From RYN-230 sp963834515 (lineage in GTDB: Bacteria; Actinomycetota; Actinomycetes; Streptosporangiales; Streptosporangiaceae): a stretch of 64,000 nucleotides of DNA. Position 1 is the first letter of the stretch, and every line of letters begins with the position of its first letter. The position numbers and the translations under genes are program-made. Shown here piece by piece: positions 25,681 to 34,041 of this stretch. The stretch covers positions 124,001 through 188,000 of the forward strand of contig CAWICB010000007.1 in NCBI GenBank assembly GCA_963834515.1. The letters are read 5' to 3'. The notes beneath the pieces were generated by a model. That model did not search any database and was not told the DNA's origin. It saw only the letters and a list, made by a program, of their open reading frames with translations.

Positions 25681-26451
25681 GTGGACTGGTCGCCGGGATA
25701 CCGCGAGTTCGCGCCACCGGCCGCGCTGGCCGGCGCCGTGTCGTGCGTCTGGGTCGGGGTGACCCCGGCGGGCGGGGCGCCGCCGACCCGGGTGCTGCCG
25801 GATGCCTGCGTGGATCTCATCTGGCAGCACGGCAGCGGGGTATTCCTGGCCGGCCCGGACACCGGGCCGGTGCTGATGCCGATGGCGCCGGGGACCGTGC
25901 TGGCCGGGGTCCGGCTGCGGCCCGGTGCGGGCGGCCCAGCGCTGGGCCGGCCACTGACCGGGCTGCTCGATCAGCGTCCCGGGCCCGGCGAGCTGCGCGC
26001 CGAGCTGCCCCGGGGGATCGGTGCCCGGCTGGCTGCCCAGCTGCCCGCCGCGCTCCGCCCGGACGCGGCGGTGTGCGGCCTGGTCCGGCTGGCCGGCGAG
26101 CTGGTGACCAGCGCCCCGCCGGATCAGCTGGTCGTCCAGGCCGCGCAGCGGCTGGCCCGGCCGGATGCGCGGGTCCGGCAGGTGGCCCAGGAGCTGGCCA
26201 TCAGTGAGCGGCAGCTGAACCGGCGGTGCTGCGCCGCGGTCGGCTACGGGCCAGTGCTGCTCCGCCGGGTGCTGCGGTTCCGCCGCTTTGTGTCCCGGAT
26301 CGACGCCGCGCCGGACGCGGCCGATCTGGCCGGCCTGGCCGCGGTGACCGGCTACGCCGACCAGGCGCACCTGACCCGGGAGAGCAGCCAGCTGTCCGGC
26401 CTGCCACCGCTGGCCCTGATCCGGGACCGGCACCGCGGCCCGGGTGGCTGA
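25681..26451 (+). CDS. AraC-type helix-turn-helix regulator (DUF6597-like N-terminus)
   Basis: 256 aa. The N-terminal sensor half (REFAPPAALAGAVSCVWVGV, VLPDACVDLIW, AGVRLRPGA) matches the DUF6597-type domain that precedes AraC HTHs. The C-terminal AraC HTH pair includes VRQVAQELAISERQLNRRC and LAAVTGYADQAHLTRESSQLSG. The GTG start at 25681 is preferred to the longer frame because the sensor domain begins here and CAGACT lies 6 nt upstream. It is divergent from the toroid-like gene across 80 bp, which it might regulate. Confidence 0.82.
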   Translation: MDWSPGYREFAPPAALAGAVSCVWVGVTPAGGAPPTRVLPDACVDLIWQHGSGVFLAGPDTGPVLMPMAPGTVLAGVRLRPGAGGPALGRPLTGLLDQRPGPGELRAELPRGIGARLAAQLPAALRPDAAVCGLVRLAGELVTSAPPDQLVVQAAQRLARPDARVRQVAQELAISERQLNRRCCAAVGYGPVLLRRVLRFRRFVSRIDAAPDAADLAGLAAVTGYADQAHLTRESSQLSGLPPLALIRDRHRGPGG

Positions 26452-26475
26452 GCGCACCGGCCCCGGCATGCGAAA

Positions 26476-26498
26476 ACCCGGCCCACGAGGAGCCGGGT
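26476..26498 (-). terminator. Rho-independent-like terminator
   Basis: ACCCGGC (26476-26482) pairs with GCCGGGT (26492-26498). On the minus strand the stem is followed by TTTT, giving a short intrinsic terminator about 320 bp beyond the NYN gene. On the plus strand it may also stop transcription leaving the AraC-like gene, which ends 25 bp earlier. Confidence 0.6.
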
Positions 26499-26561
26499 GG
26501 TATATGCCTCCGAGTGTAACAGCCCTGGGTGGCTGGCTCTTCCTGGCTGCCCGGCGGTGGC

Positions 26562-26619
26562 CGGCGCGCCACGGCGCTGGACTTGGTGGTCGGCGTGCCA
26601 CGGCGCTGGACTTGGTGGC
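26562..26619. repeat. 29-bp tandem duplication
   Basis: Two adjacent copies, 26562-26590 and 26591-26619, differ at only two positions. The unit contains CCACGGCGCTGGACTTGG. It is non-coding. Confidence 0.8.
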
Positions 26620-26816
26620 CGGACTGAGCTGGTTACCCGGCACGTGGCGCAGGCCCCTTTGATCCCATCGATCCCGTGAGTCACACCAGCACCGGCGCCC
26701 GGGGCCGCCCGGACCTGTCCGCGCTGGCCCGATCCCACTTGTCACGGATCCGGTGCAGTAGATGACCGTTTTGTCCCGGTCCTGACGAGCCAGGCCCGTG
26801 AAAGGTGCCCGGCCCA

Positions 26817-27548
26817 TTACCAGCCGGCTGGGCGATGGTACTTGCCGGCCGGGTCGGGCAGCTGGTGGCGGGTCAGGTCGGTGCAGCTCAGCCGGGCCCA
26901 CCAGTGCCGTCCCGCCCCCGCGGACGGCTCGCTGCGCAGCGCGCCGGCCAGATGGTTGGGCGACGGGTTGATCAGGCCGACCGGAACCCGTTCCCGGGCC
27001 TGCTCGACCGGGAACCGCAGGTCGCTGTCGTTGGAGATGACCAGCGCCCCGTCCACCGCACCACCCAGCACATCGAGCAGCAGGTGTGAGGCGACGTTGA
27101 CGTCCGAGCCCTTCTCCTCCCGGTTGGCGTAGGACACCATGAACACCGCGTCCTCCACCACCCCGCCCTGGCCGTCCTGAATCATGACCGGCCAGCCGGG
27201 GCGGACGACTTCGGGCCGGCCGGTCCGGTCCTTGACGGCCAGCGGCGCGGTCTTGACCCGGGCCACATAGCTGCCGTACTCGATGTGGTCCACGCTGCCC
27301 ACCGCGGTCAGCGCCTTGAGGTACACGTCCTGGTCGGCCTGGCCGGACGGGTTGCCGAGGCCGTCGATCCGGGCCGTGCAGTACACCAGCCGCGACACCT
27401 GGGCGCTGGGCCAGCTGGTGCGCCGGCTGATCAGCGATGTGGCCAGCGCGCGCAGGTCGAGCCAGCGCCAGCCCGGGGTGCCCCGCCCGCACAGTCCCCG
27501 GCCGCCGTAGTACAGGTTGAAGCCGTCCACGTAGACGCCGATGCGCAC
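26817..27548 (-). CDS. NYN domain (PIN-like) putative RNase
   Basis: 243 aa. The N-terminal strand VRIGVYVDGFNLYYGGR carries the first acidic residue of the NYN fold, and the central VDGALVISNDSDLRFPVEQAR carries the S-N-D-S-D motif. EEKGSDVNVASHLLLDVL completes the acidic centre. NYN proteins are predicted metal-dependent ribonucleases. GTG 27548 places the first strand at the N-terminus and has TACGTT 6 nt upstream with no Shine-Dalgarno, so a leaderless mRNA is likely. Substrate unknown; the C-terminal 40 residues are not conserved-looking. Confidence 0.8.
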   Translation of the reverse strand: MRIGVYVDGFNLYYGGRGLCGRGTPGWRWLDLRALATSLISRRTSWPSAQVSRLVYCTARIDGLGNPSGQADQDVYLKALTAVGSVDHIEYGSYVARVKTAPLAVKDRTGRPEVVRPGWPVMIQDGQGGVVEDAVFMVSYANREEKGSDVNVASHLLLDVLGGAVDGALVISNDSDLRFPVEQARERVPVGLINPSPNHLAGALRSEPSAGAGRHWWARLSCTDLTRHQLPDPAGKYHRPAGW

Positions 27549-27643
27549 CGACGCAACGTAACACCAGGAGCGGCCTGCTGCCGGTAGGCCATACTGGAGG
27601 CAGCGTGCACCCGTACCCACCTGGCGAGGAAGGCGATCGACCG

Positions 27644-27856
27644 ATGGACCTGACCGGTGCTGCCTGGCACAAGTCGTCGCACAGTGACGCGGCCTGTGTG
27701 GAGGTCGCGGTCGTGCCCGGCTCCAAAGAGGGCAGCGAGTACGTGATTACCATGCGCGACTCCAAGGACCCGGACGGCCCGGTGCTGACGTTCACGCCTG
27801 CCGAGTGGGAGGCCTTCACCCTGGGCGTCCAGGACGGCGAGTTCGACATAGCGTGA
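27644..27856 (+). CDS. DUF397 domain protein
   Basis: 70 aa. AAWHKSSHSDAACVEVAV, MRDSKDPDGPVLTFTPAEW and AFTLGVQDGEF are the three conserved blocks of DUF397. These small proteins are normally encoded next to an XRE-type Scr1-like regulator; none is adjacent here, so this copy is an orphan. ATG 27644 is preferred to GTG 27605 because AGGAAGG lies about 11 nt upstream. Confidence 0.82.
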   Translation: MDLTGAAWHKSSHSDAACVEVAVVPGSKEGSEYVITMRDSKDPDGPVLTFTPAEWEAFTLGVQDGEFDIA

Positions 27857-27959
27857 CCGCCGCCCTGGGCAGCGGGGAACCCGAGCAGCGGGCCAGACGT
27901 CGGGTCGGTAGGGGCACAAATGACCCAGTCCGGCCAGCCAGCTTGGGAGGACCACTGAG

Positions 27960-28703
27960 ATGAGCCAGCCGCCGATGGGCCAGCACCCGGGCCGCGGAGC
28001 TGCGGCCACGGCCGAGCCGGCCCAGGATCCGGTCCTGGCCAAGGTCAGCGGCGTGACCCGGACGTTCGGCACCGGCGCAGCGGCCGTGCACGCGCTGCGC
28101 GGCGTCTCGCTTACCATCGAGCGCGGCCAGCTGGTCGCCCTGTCCGGCCGGTCCGGGTCGGGCAAGACCACGCTGCTCAACATCATCGGCGGGCTGGACC
28201 GGCCGGACGGCGGGACCGTGCGCATCGACGGGCGGGACATCGCCGCCATGGGGGACCGGGAACGCACGCTCCTGCGCCGGTCGTCGATCGCGTTCATCTT
28301 CCAGTCGTTCGGGCTGATCCCGATTCTGTCCGCGGCCGAGAACGTCGGCATACCGCTGCGTATCGCCGGCGCTGAGCCGCAGGCCCGGGAGGACCGGGTA
28401 CGCGCCATGCTCGATGTGGTTGGCCTGGGCGAGCACGCCCGGCAGCGGCCCGGCGAGCTGTCGGGCGGGCAGCAGCAGCGGGTCGCCATCGCCCGGGCCC
28501 TGGCCAGCCGCCCGCAGCTGCTCATCGCCGACGAGCCCACCGGGCAGCTCGACTCGGAGACGGGGCGGCAGATCATGCAGCTGATCCGGACCGTGGTCCG
28601 CACCGAAGGGGTGACCGCGCTGGTCGCCACGCACGACCCGGCGTTCCTGAGCATCGCCGACGTGACGCTGCACCTGGAGGACGGCCAGATCGCTGCGGCC
28701 TAG
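27960..28703 (+). CDS. ABC transporter ATP-binding protein, MacB/LolD type
   Basis: 247 aa cytoplasmic ATPase. Walker A is GRSGSGKTTL (about 62-71), the Q-loop is IFQSFGLIP, the signature LSGGQQQRVAIARAL, and Walker B LLIADEPTGQLD; the H-loop is ATHDPAFL. The insertion RRSSIAFIFQSFGLIPILSAAENV is typical of the LolD/MacB subgroup that works with FtsX-like permeases. No permease gene is adjacent: the next gene is convergent PAP2. GGAGG precedes ATG 27960. It could work with a distant permease. Confidence 0.9.
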   Translation: MSQPPMGQHPGRGAAATAEPAQDPVLAKVSGVTRTFGTGAAAVHALRGVSLTIERGQLVALSGRSGSGKTTLLNIIGGLDRPDGGTVRIDGRDIAAMGDRERTLLRRSSIAFIFQSFGLIPILSAAENVGIPLRIAGAEPQAREDRVRAMLDVVGLGEHARQRPGELSGGQQQRVAIARALASRPQLLIADEPTGQLDSETGRQIMQLIRTVVRTEGVTALVATHDPAFLSIADVTLHLEDGQIAAA

Positions 28704-29362
28704 CCGGGCGCGCCGGCCGCTGGCAGATGATCGAGCAGCCCGGCCACGGCCAGGCCGGTGCTCGCGCCGATCAGCGAGCCGACCACGGCGTCGCCCGGGT
28801 AGTGCACCCCGGTGTGCACCCGCGAGTAGGCCACCGCGGCGGCCAGGAACCCGCATGCCAGCGCGGTCCACGGGCGGTCCCGGCTGATCGCGGTGGCGAA
28901 CGCGAAGGCCGACGCGGAATGCCCGGACGGGAAGGACGTGGAGCCGGGCATCCGGACGTAGCGCTGCCCTGGCACACCAGCCTGGACCCGGTCTGGCCTG
29001 GTGCGGAACGACACCGGCTTGACGCCGAGGTTGACCAGGGCCGACGTGGCACCGATGGCCAGGGTGCCGGATACCGCGGCGCGCCGGCCCGCGGGGCCGC
29101 CACCGATGGCCAGCGCGGCCGCGATGGCCAGCCACAGCCGGGACTTGTCGGCCGCCCGGGACAGCCGCCGCAGCGGCTTGTCAAGGGCCGGGGTCGGGGT
29201 GCTGGCGATGGCCTCGTAAGTGGCCCGGTCCACCGCACCTAGCTGCCTGACCGAGTCCACCACCTGGCGGCGGATGGGGCCGCCGTATTCGCCGGCCTGG
29301 GTGGCCAGCCAGTCCGCGATACTCTCCATCGCGGGCTGACGCTCAGCGTCCTGTTCCGCCAT
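28700..29362 (-). CDS. PAP2 family phosphatase
   Basis: 220 aa integral membrane protein, probably hydrolysing a lipid phosphate on the outer face. The three catalytic motifs are KPVSFRTRP (motif 1), FPSGHSASA (motif 2) and SRVHTGVHYPGD (motif 3), with hydrophobic segments between them. ATG 29362 has TAGCAT 6 nt upstream and no Shine-Dalgarno. Its TAG stop shares CTAG (28700-28703) with the convergent ABC gene. The lipid kinase gene diverges on the other side, so opposing lipid phosphorylation reactions may be encoded next to each other. Confidence 0.88.
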   Translation of the reverse strand: MAEQDAERQPAMESIADWLATQAGEYGGPIRRQVVDSVRQLGAVDRATYEAIASTPTPALDKPLRRLSRAADKSRLWLAIAAALAIGGGPAGRRAAVSGTLAIGATSALVNLGVKPVSFRTRPDRVQAGVPGQRYVRMPGSTSFPSGHSASAFAFATAISRDRPWTALACGFLAAAVAYSRVHTGVHYPGDAVVGSLIGASTGLAVAGLLDHLPAAGAPG

Positions 29363-29447
29363 CCGCGTATGCTAACACCCAGGTAACAGGGCGCTACTGC
29401 GGGGCACGGCCGCCCGCGAGCCGACGATCTCCTACCCGGGGGCGCGG

Positions 29448-30881
29448 GTGACCGAGCGCGAGGGGGCGCGGCACGGGGGCCCGGATGGCCCAGACGGCGC
29501 GGTGGCCCAGCGGGCCGGGGCCGGCCCCGCGGCGCGGCCGACGGCGGGGGAGCGGGTGTCCGCGGCTGGTGCCCTGCTCGCCCTGATCGGCGCGGTCGGG
29601 CTCAGCCTGGTCGGCGTTGCCCTCCACCTGCTGGCCATCCTGGTCGTCGCGGCCGGCCTGCTGATCTGCGTGACCAGCGGCTGGTATGTGGTGTCCCGGC
29701 GCGGTCTGGTCCGGGTCATCGCGCTGTGCGTGGCCGTGCTGGCTCTGGCCGGCACCATCGTGGGCCTGTTCTTCGCGCACATCAACTGGCCGCTGCTGCT
29801 GCTGATCGCCGTGCTAGCCGCGCTGTCCGTGCTGGCCGCCCGGTACGCGCTGGGCCGCACCAGGCAGGCCCTGCGGGCCCAGTCGGCACGCGCCAGGCGG
29901 GCCCGCCGGGCCGAGCGTGCTGTGCTGATCATGAACCCCAAGTCCGGTGGCGGCAAGGCGGAGCGGTTCCAGCTGGCCGACGAGTGCCGCCGCCGGGGCA
30001 TCCGCCCGGTCCTCCTGAAACCCGGCGACGACCTGCGTCAGCTCGCCGAGGACGCGGTCAGCCAGGGTGCGGACGCCATCGGCATGGCGGGCGGCGACGG
30101 CTCACAGGCCCTGGTCGCGTCGGTCGCCGCCCGGGCCGGGATCCCGTACGTGTGCGTCCCGGCGGGCACCCGGAACCACTTCGCCCTCGACCTGGGCCTG
30201 AACCGGGATGATGTGGTCGGCGCGCTGGACGCGTTCGCGGACGGGGTGGAGCAGCGGATCGACCTGGCCACGGTGAACGGGCGCACGTTTGTGAATAACG
30301 CGTCGCTGGGGCTGTACGCGAAAGTCGTCCAGTCACCCGAGTACCGGGACGCCAAGCTGCGCACCGCCGCGGCCCTGCTGCCTGATCTGCTCGGCCCGGC
30401 CGCGGACCCGCTCGACCTGTGCTTTACCGGGCCGGACGGCGAGGAGCGCCGCACCGCCCAGCTCATCCTGATCTCTAACAACCCCTACCAGCTGGTGCCG
30501 ATGGAGGGCGGCATGGGCACCCGGGCCCGGCTGGACACCGGGCAGCTCGGCATCGTGGCCGTCACGATCAGCGACGCTGCCGGGGCCAACGCGTTCTTCG
30601 CGCTCGAGGCGCTCGGCCAGGCGCGCCGGTACGCCGGCTGGCTGGAGTGGACCGGGCCGCGGTTCGAGATCACCTCCGCCGCGGCCGTGGAGATCGGCGT
30701 GGACGGGGAGGCGCTCCGGATGGTCCCGCCGGTGGTCTTCGAGGCCCAGCCGGGCGCGCTGCGGGTCCGGCTGCCCCGGCACGCGCTGCGCAGATCACCG
30801 GCGGCGCGCACCGTGCACGTGCTGTCCCGGTCCACCATCACCGAGCTGGGCCGGGTGGTGGCCGGGGCGGACCCGGGCTGA
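29448..30881 (+). CDS. Diacylglycerol/sphingosine kinase-like lipid kinase with N-terminal membrane domain
   Basis: 477 aa. About residues 35-130 contain four hydrophobic helices. The DAGK catalytic domain starts at AVLIMNPKSGGGKAERF (about 162-178), with the nucleotide motif GMAGGDGSQALV and PAGTRNHFALDLGL, followed by a beta-rich C-terminal domain (FVNNASLGLYAKVV, VEIGVDGEALRM). It would phosphorylate a membrane lipid such as diacylglycerol. GTG 29448 is the assumed start; a later start just before the first helix is possible. It is adjacent to and divergent from a PAP2 phosphatase. Confidence 0.85.
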   Translation: MTEREGARHGGPDGPDGAVAQRAGAGPAARPTAGERVSAAGALLALIGAVGLSLVGVALHLLAILVVAAGLLICVTSGWYVVSRRGLVRVIALCVAVLALAGTIVGLFFAHINWPLLLLIAVLAALSVLAARYALGRTRQALRAQSARARRARRAERAVLIMNPKSGGGKAERFQLADECRRRGIRPVLLKPGDDLRQLAEDAVSQGADAIGMAGGDGSQALVASVAARAGIPYVCVPAGTRNHFALDLGLNRDDVVGALDAFADGVEQRIDLATVNGRTFVNNASLGLYAKVVQSPEYRDAKLRTAAALLPDLLGPAADPLDLCFTGPDGEERRTAQLILISNNPYQLVPMEGGMGTRARLDTGQLGIVAVTISDAAGANAFFALEALGQARRYAGWLEWTGPRFEITSAAAVEIGVDGEALRMVPPVVFEAQPGALRVRLPRHALRRSPAARTVHVLSRSTITELGRVVAGADPG

Positions 30882-30882
30882 C

Positions 30883-30970
30883 CGGGCCGGCCGGAGTGAG
30901 CCGGGCCGGCCGGAGTGAGCCGGGCTGAGCCGGGCTGAGCCGGGCTGAGCCGGGCTGAGCCGGGCTGAGC
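30883..30970. repeat. Compound minisatellite after the lipid kinase gene
   Basis: Two 19-bp copies (30883-30901, 30902-30920) are followed without a gap by five perfect 10-bp copies of CGGGCTGAGC (30921-30970). The array fills the gap between two convergent genes. Confidence 0.85.
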
Positions 30971-30991
30971 CGGGCCGGCTGGCAGCGCGGG

Positions 30992-31702
30992 TCAGCCGAC
31001 GCTGAGCTGAGCCCGGATGGGCAGGTGATCCGACCCGGCCGGGTCGGCGACCTCAGCGCCAGATACCCGGACCGGGCCACGGACCAGCAGGTGATCCAGC
31101 TGGATCCAGGGCCGGTCGGCTGGGTAGGTCCGGCCGCGCACGGTCCGGCGGTAGCCGGCTGCGGCCAGCGTGCCCGCGCGCGGCGTGTTCAGGTCACCGA
31201 CCAGGACCGTCGGTACCGCCGGGCCGGCCGCGAGCCGCCTGGTCAGCAGCGCGAGCTGGACCGGGCTGGTGAACCGGTGGGTCAGGTGCGTGTTCACCAC
31301 GCGCAGCGCGGCACCCCCCGGCATGGTCAGCGTGACCACCTGGGCTGCCCGGCTGATCGAGTCGCCGGGCGCCCGGCCCAGCTCGGTCTCCTGGTAGCCG
31401 GTGACGGGCAGCATGGACAGCAGGGCCAGCCCCCAGGTGCCCGGGCCGGGGTCCGGCCCGATGCCGAGCCCGGCCCGGCTGGTGTCCCGGGCCAGGCCGC
31501 AGTGCCGTACCTGCGCGCCCAGCTCGGCCGCGGCCCCGGTCACCGCGTCCGGCTGGCCGTCCGGCCGCCACGCTTCCTGCAGCGCGATCACGTCCGCCTT
31601 GAGCCGGTGGCAGGCCGCGGCGACGTCGAACGGCTCGCCACCGGCGGTCAGCCCGGCGTGCAGGTTCAGGCTGGCCAGAGTGATCGGCCCGTCATGGTTC
31701 AT
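30992..31702 (-). CDS. Endonuclease/exonuclease/phosphatase (EEP) family hydrolase
   Basis: 236 aa. Motifs of the EEP superfamily are present: ASLNLHAGL, VIALQEAW with metal-binding Glu, VVNTHLTHRF, LVGDLNTPRAG and the terminal AGSDHLPIRAQL with the catalytic Asp-His pair. No signal peptide is seen, so it is probably cytoplasmic. Substrate cannot be told; relatives act on DNA, phospholipids or inositol phosphates. ATG 31702 follows GGGGCGGGG. The minisatellite lies just beyond its 3' end. Confidence 0.85.
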   Translation of the reverse strand: MNHDGPITLASLNLHAGLTAGGEPFDVAAACHRLKADVIALQEAWRPDGQPDAVTGAAAELGAQVRHCGLARDTSRAGLGIGPDPGPGTWGLALLSMLPVTGYQETELGRAPGDSISRAAQVVTLTMPGGAALRVVNTHLTHRFTSPVQLALLTRRLAAGPAVPTVLVGDLNTPRAGTLAAAGYRRTVRGRTYPADRPWIQLDHLLVRGPVRVSGAEVADPAGSDHLPIRAQLSVG

Positions 31703-31791
31703 CCCCGCCCCGGTGGCTCGGCTGTGCTGGCCCGGCTGACCCATCCTGCCCGCAGCCGGTGACCACCCGCGCCGCCCGGGCCAACGCGAAA

Positions 31792-31828
31792 GCCGCTGGC
31801 CCGCCCTGGGAGGTGGCGGGCCAGCGGC
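31792..31828 (-). terminator. Strong terminator of glnA1
   Basis: 14-bp perfect arms (31792-31805 with 31815-31828) enclose a 9-nt loop. On the minus strand the hairpin is followed by CTTTCGCG. It starts 34 bp beyond the glnA1 stop and also lies upstream of the EEP gene on the same strand, so it separates their transcripts. Confidence 0.85.
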
Positions 31829-31861
31829 CTGGCCATGCTGCTCAGCAGCCGGTGACTTCGC

Positions 31862-33286
31862 TCACACGTCGAAGTACATGGCGAACTCGTGCGGCGTCGG
31901 GCGCAGCCGGACCGGGTCGAGCTCGTTGGACCGCTTGTAGTCGATCCACGTCTCGATCAGGTCCTCGGTGAACACGCCGCCTTCGAGCAGGTAGTCGTGG
32001 TCCGCCTCGAGCGCGCTGAGCACGGCGTCCAGCGACCCCGGCACCTGGGGGATGGCCGACGCCTCGTCCGGCGGTAGCTCGTACAGGTCCTTGTCCACCG
32101 GCTCGTGCGGCTCGATCTTGTTCTTGATGCCGTCGACGCCGGCCATCATCATGGCCGAGAAGGCCAGGTACGGGTTGCACGACGGGTCCGGTACCCGGAA
32201 CTCCAGGCGCTTGGCCTTGGGGTTGGAGCCGGTGATCGGGATGCGCACGCAGGCCGACCGGTTCCGCTGTGAGTACACCAGGTTGACCGGCGCCTCGAAG
32301 CCTGGCACCAGGCGGTGGTAGGAGTTCACCGTCGGGTTGGTGAACGCGAGCAGCGTGGGTGCGTGCTTGAGCAGGCCGCCCACGTAGTACCGGCCGGTGT
32401 CGGACAGGCCCGCGTAGCCGACCTCGTCGTAGAACAGCGGCGAGCCGTCCTTCCACAGGCTCTGGTGGCAGTGCATGCCGGAGCCGTTGTCACCGAAGAT
32501 CGGCTTGGGCATGAACGTGACCGTCTTGCCCGCGGCCCGCGCCACGCTCTTGATCACGTACTTGTAGAGCATCAGCTTGTCGGCCTGGCTGAGCAGCGGG
32601 CCGAACAGGATGTCGATCTCCGCCTGCCCGGCCGTGCCCACCTCGTGATGCTGCATCTCCACCGAGATGCCCACGTCGATCAGCGACCTGACCATGGCCG
32701 AGCGCAGGTCGGTGTAGTGATCCACCGGGGGAGTCGGGAAGTAGCCGCCCTTGTACGGCGGCTTGGAACCGAGGTTCCCGCCTTCTTCCTCGCGCCCGGT
32801 GTTCCACGCGCCCTCGACCGAGTCGACGTAGTAGTAGCCGGAGTTGGCCCCGGTGTCGTAGCGCACCGAGTCGAAGATGTAGAACTCCGCCTCCGGCCCG
32901 AAGTACGCGGTGTCCGCGATGCCCGTGCCCTTGAGGTAGGTCTCCGCCTTACGCGCGATGTTGCGCGGGTCCCGGCTGTACGGCTCGCTGGTCAGCGGGT
33001 CGTGCACGAAGAACGTGAGGTTCAGGGTGGGGTGCTGGCGGAATGGGTCCACGTAGGCGGTGGCCGGGTCCGGCAGCAGCAGCATGTCCGACTCGTGGAT
33101 CTGCTGGAAACCCCGGATCGAGGAACCATCGAACATGCGGCCCTCGGTGAAGACCTTGTCGTCGAACGACTCAACTGGCACTGTGAAGTGCTGCATGGTC
33201 CCCGGCAGGTCACAGAACCTGACGTCGACGAACTGAATCTTTTTATCGCCGATGAACTTCAGCACCTCGTCGGCGTTCTGGAACAT
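31862..33286 (-). CDS. glnA1: Glutamine synthetase type I (GSI-beta)
   Basis: 474 aa, forms a dodecamer that makes glutamine from glutamate and ammonia. Landmarks are VRFCDLPGTMQHFTVP, FDGSSIRGFQ, GPEAEFYIFD, GSGMHCHQS, NRSACVRIP and EFRVPDPSCNPY. KDLYELPP contains Tyr402, the adenylylation site that marks GSI-beta, so GlnE (20956-24003) can switch it off. ATG 33286 has GGGAGGG upstream. A near-canonical GlnR box lies about 155-180 bp upstream, and a strong terminator follows. Family length 470-475 aa. Confidence 0.97.
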   Translation of the reverse strand: MFQNADEVLKFIGDKKIQFVDVRFCDLPGTMQHFTVPVESFDDKVFTEGRMFDGSSIRGFQQIHESDMLLLPDPATAYVDPFRQHPTLNLTFFVHDPLTSEPYSRDPRNIARKAETYLKGTGIADTAYFGPEAEFYIFDSVRYDTGANSGYYYVDSVEGAWNTGREEEGGNLGSKPPYKGGYFPTPPVDHYTDLRSAMVRSLIDVGISVEMQHHEVGTAGQAEIDILFGPLLSQADKLMLYKYVIKSVARAAGKTVTFMPKPIFGDNGSGMHCHQSLWKDGSPLFYDEVGYAGLSDTGRYYVGGLLKHAPTLLAFTNPTVNSYHRLVPGFEAPVNLVYSQRNRSACVRIPITGSNPKAKRLEFRVPDPSCNPYLAFSAMMMAGVDGIKNKIEPHEPVDKDLYELPPDEASAIPQVPGSLDAVLSALEADHDYLLEGGVFTEDLIETWIDYKRSNELDPVRLRPTPHEFAMYFDV

Positions 33287-33440
33287 CAACCCTCCCTGAA
33301 CGGAGCTGTCACTGGTGTTGGCCTCCCTGGCTGCCGCGGCTGAGGCCGCGGGAAGGCGGCCACGCAGATTTGGCCGCATTTGGGGGGTTTGCCTGCGGCA
33401 GGAACGCTTCGCACGCTAGTTCCCGGCGATTACCGAGCCG

Positions 33441-33467
33441 TGTCTCTAGTGTTTCACACGTGTTACG
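33441..33467 (-). promoter_or_regulatory. GlnR binding box of glnA1
   Basis: On the minus strand the order is GTAAC (33467-33463), 6 nt, GAAAC (33456-33452), 6 nt, GACAC (33445-33441). The first two match the known actinobacterial GlnR half-site gTnAC-N6-GaAAC exactly and the third continues the 11-bp pitch. Confidence 0.7.
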
Positions 33468-33556
33468 CCTGCCCCCGGGCGCCACCCCCTGGGCTAGGCC
33501 GTTTCCTGCAGGCCAGGCAGGGCGCTACCGGCCACAGCGGGCGGTACCGTTAGAGC

Positions 33557-34000
33557 GTGAGTGAGCGACGGTGGGGCGGAATCCTGCTGCCCGGCGTGCA
33601 CAGCCAGGGCGACCAGAAGTACCCGGGGGAGGGGTTCGGGCTACCCGAGCAAGGGCCCCGCTCCGTGGCTGGGATGGGCCGGCGGCTGCTGGCGCTGCTG
33701 ATCGACTGGCTGCTCAGCCTGATCATCGCGCACGCGTTTTTCGGCCACAGCGACGTTACGGTGATCACCCTGCTGATCTTCGCTGTGCAGATCTGGGTGC
33801 TGACCGCGCTGACCGGGTTCACCATCGGCAAGCGGATCTGCGGCATCCGGGTGGCCCGGCTGGACGGCCGGCCGGTCGGCTTCCTGTGGGGACTGGTCCG
33901 CACCCTGCTGCTGCTCTGTGTGCTGCCGCCCCTGGTCACCGACCGGGACCTGCGCGGCCTGCACGACCGCGCCGCCAATACCATCGTGCTGAGGGCGTAA
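33557..34000 (+). CDS. RDD family membrane protein
   Basis: 147 aa. The RDD motif region GMGRRLLALLIDWLLSLIIA begins the first helix; a second helix pair (VITLLIFAVQIWVLTALTG, then TIGKRICGIRVARLDG) and a last hydrophobic segment follow, ending DRDLRGLHDRAANTIV, which is typical of the family. Function of most RDD proteins is unknown. An RDD gene next to glnA is also seen in Streptomyces. GTG 33557 has TACCGT (33545-33550) exactly 6 nt upstream, so it is probably leaderless. Confidence 0.88.
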   Translation: MSERRWGGILLPGVHSQGDQKYPGEGFGLPEQGPRSVAGMGRRLLALLIDWLLSLIIAHAFFGHSDVTVITLLIFAVQIWVLTALTGFTIGKRICGIRVARLDGRPVGFLWGLVRTLLLLCVLPPLVTDRDLRGLHDRAANTIVLRA

Positions 34001-34041
34001 CTAGTCCGGGGGCGACCCGCTGGACCCCGCTGAACCCGTGC

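Larger units (their letters stand above)
26452..26816. other. Intergenic region with terminator and tandem duplication
   Basis: 365 bp without a gene I can support. It holds a hairpin at 26476-26498, a 29-bp tandem duplication at 26562-26619, and otherwise unremarkable GC-rich DNA. Confidence 0.5.

Noticed and set aside
26452..26660. tRNA gene near the hairpin at 26476-26498
   Set aside because: The stem is too short and no T-loop, D-loop or anticodon arm arrangement could be found.
25648..27849. 733-codon minus-strand frame spanning the AraC, terminator and NYN regions
   Set aside because: Crosses a terminator, a tandem duplication and real genes in another frame; composition is shadow-like.
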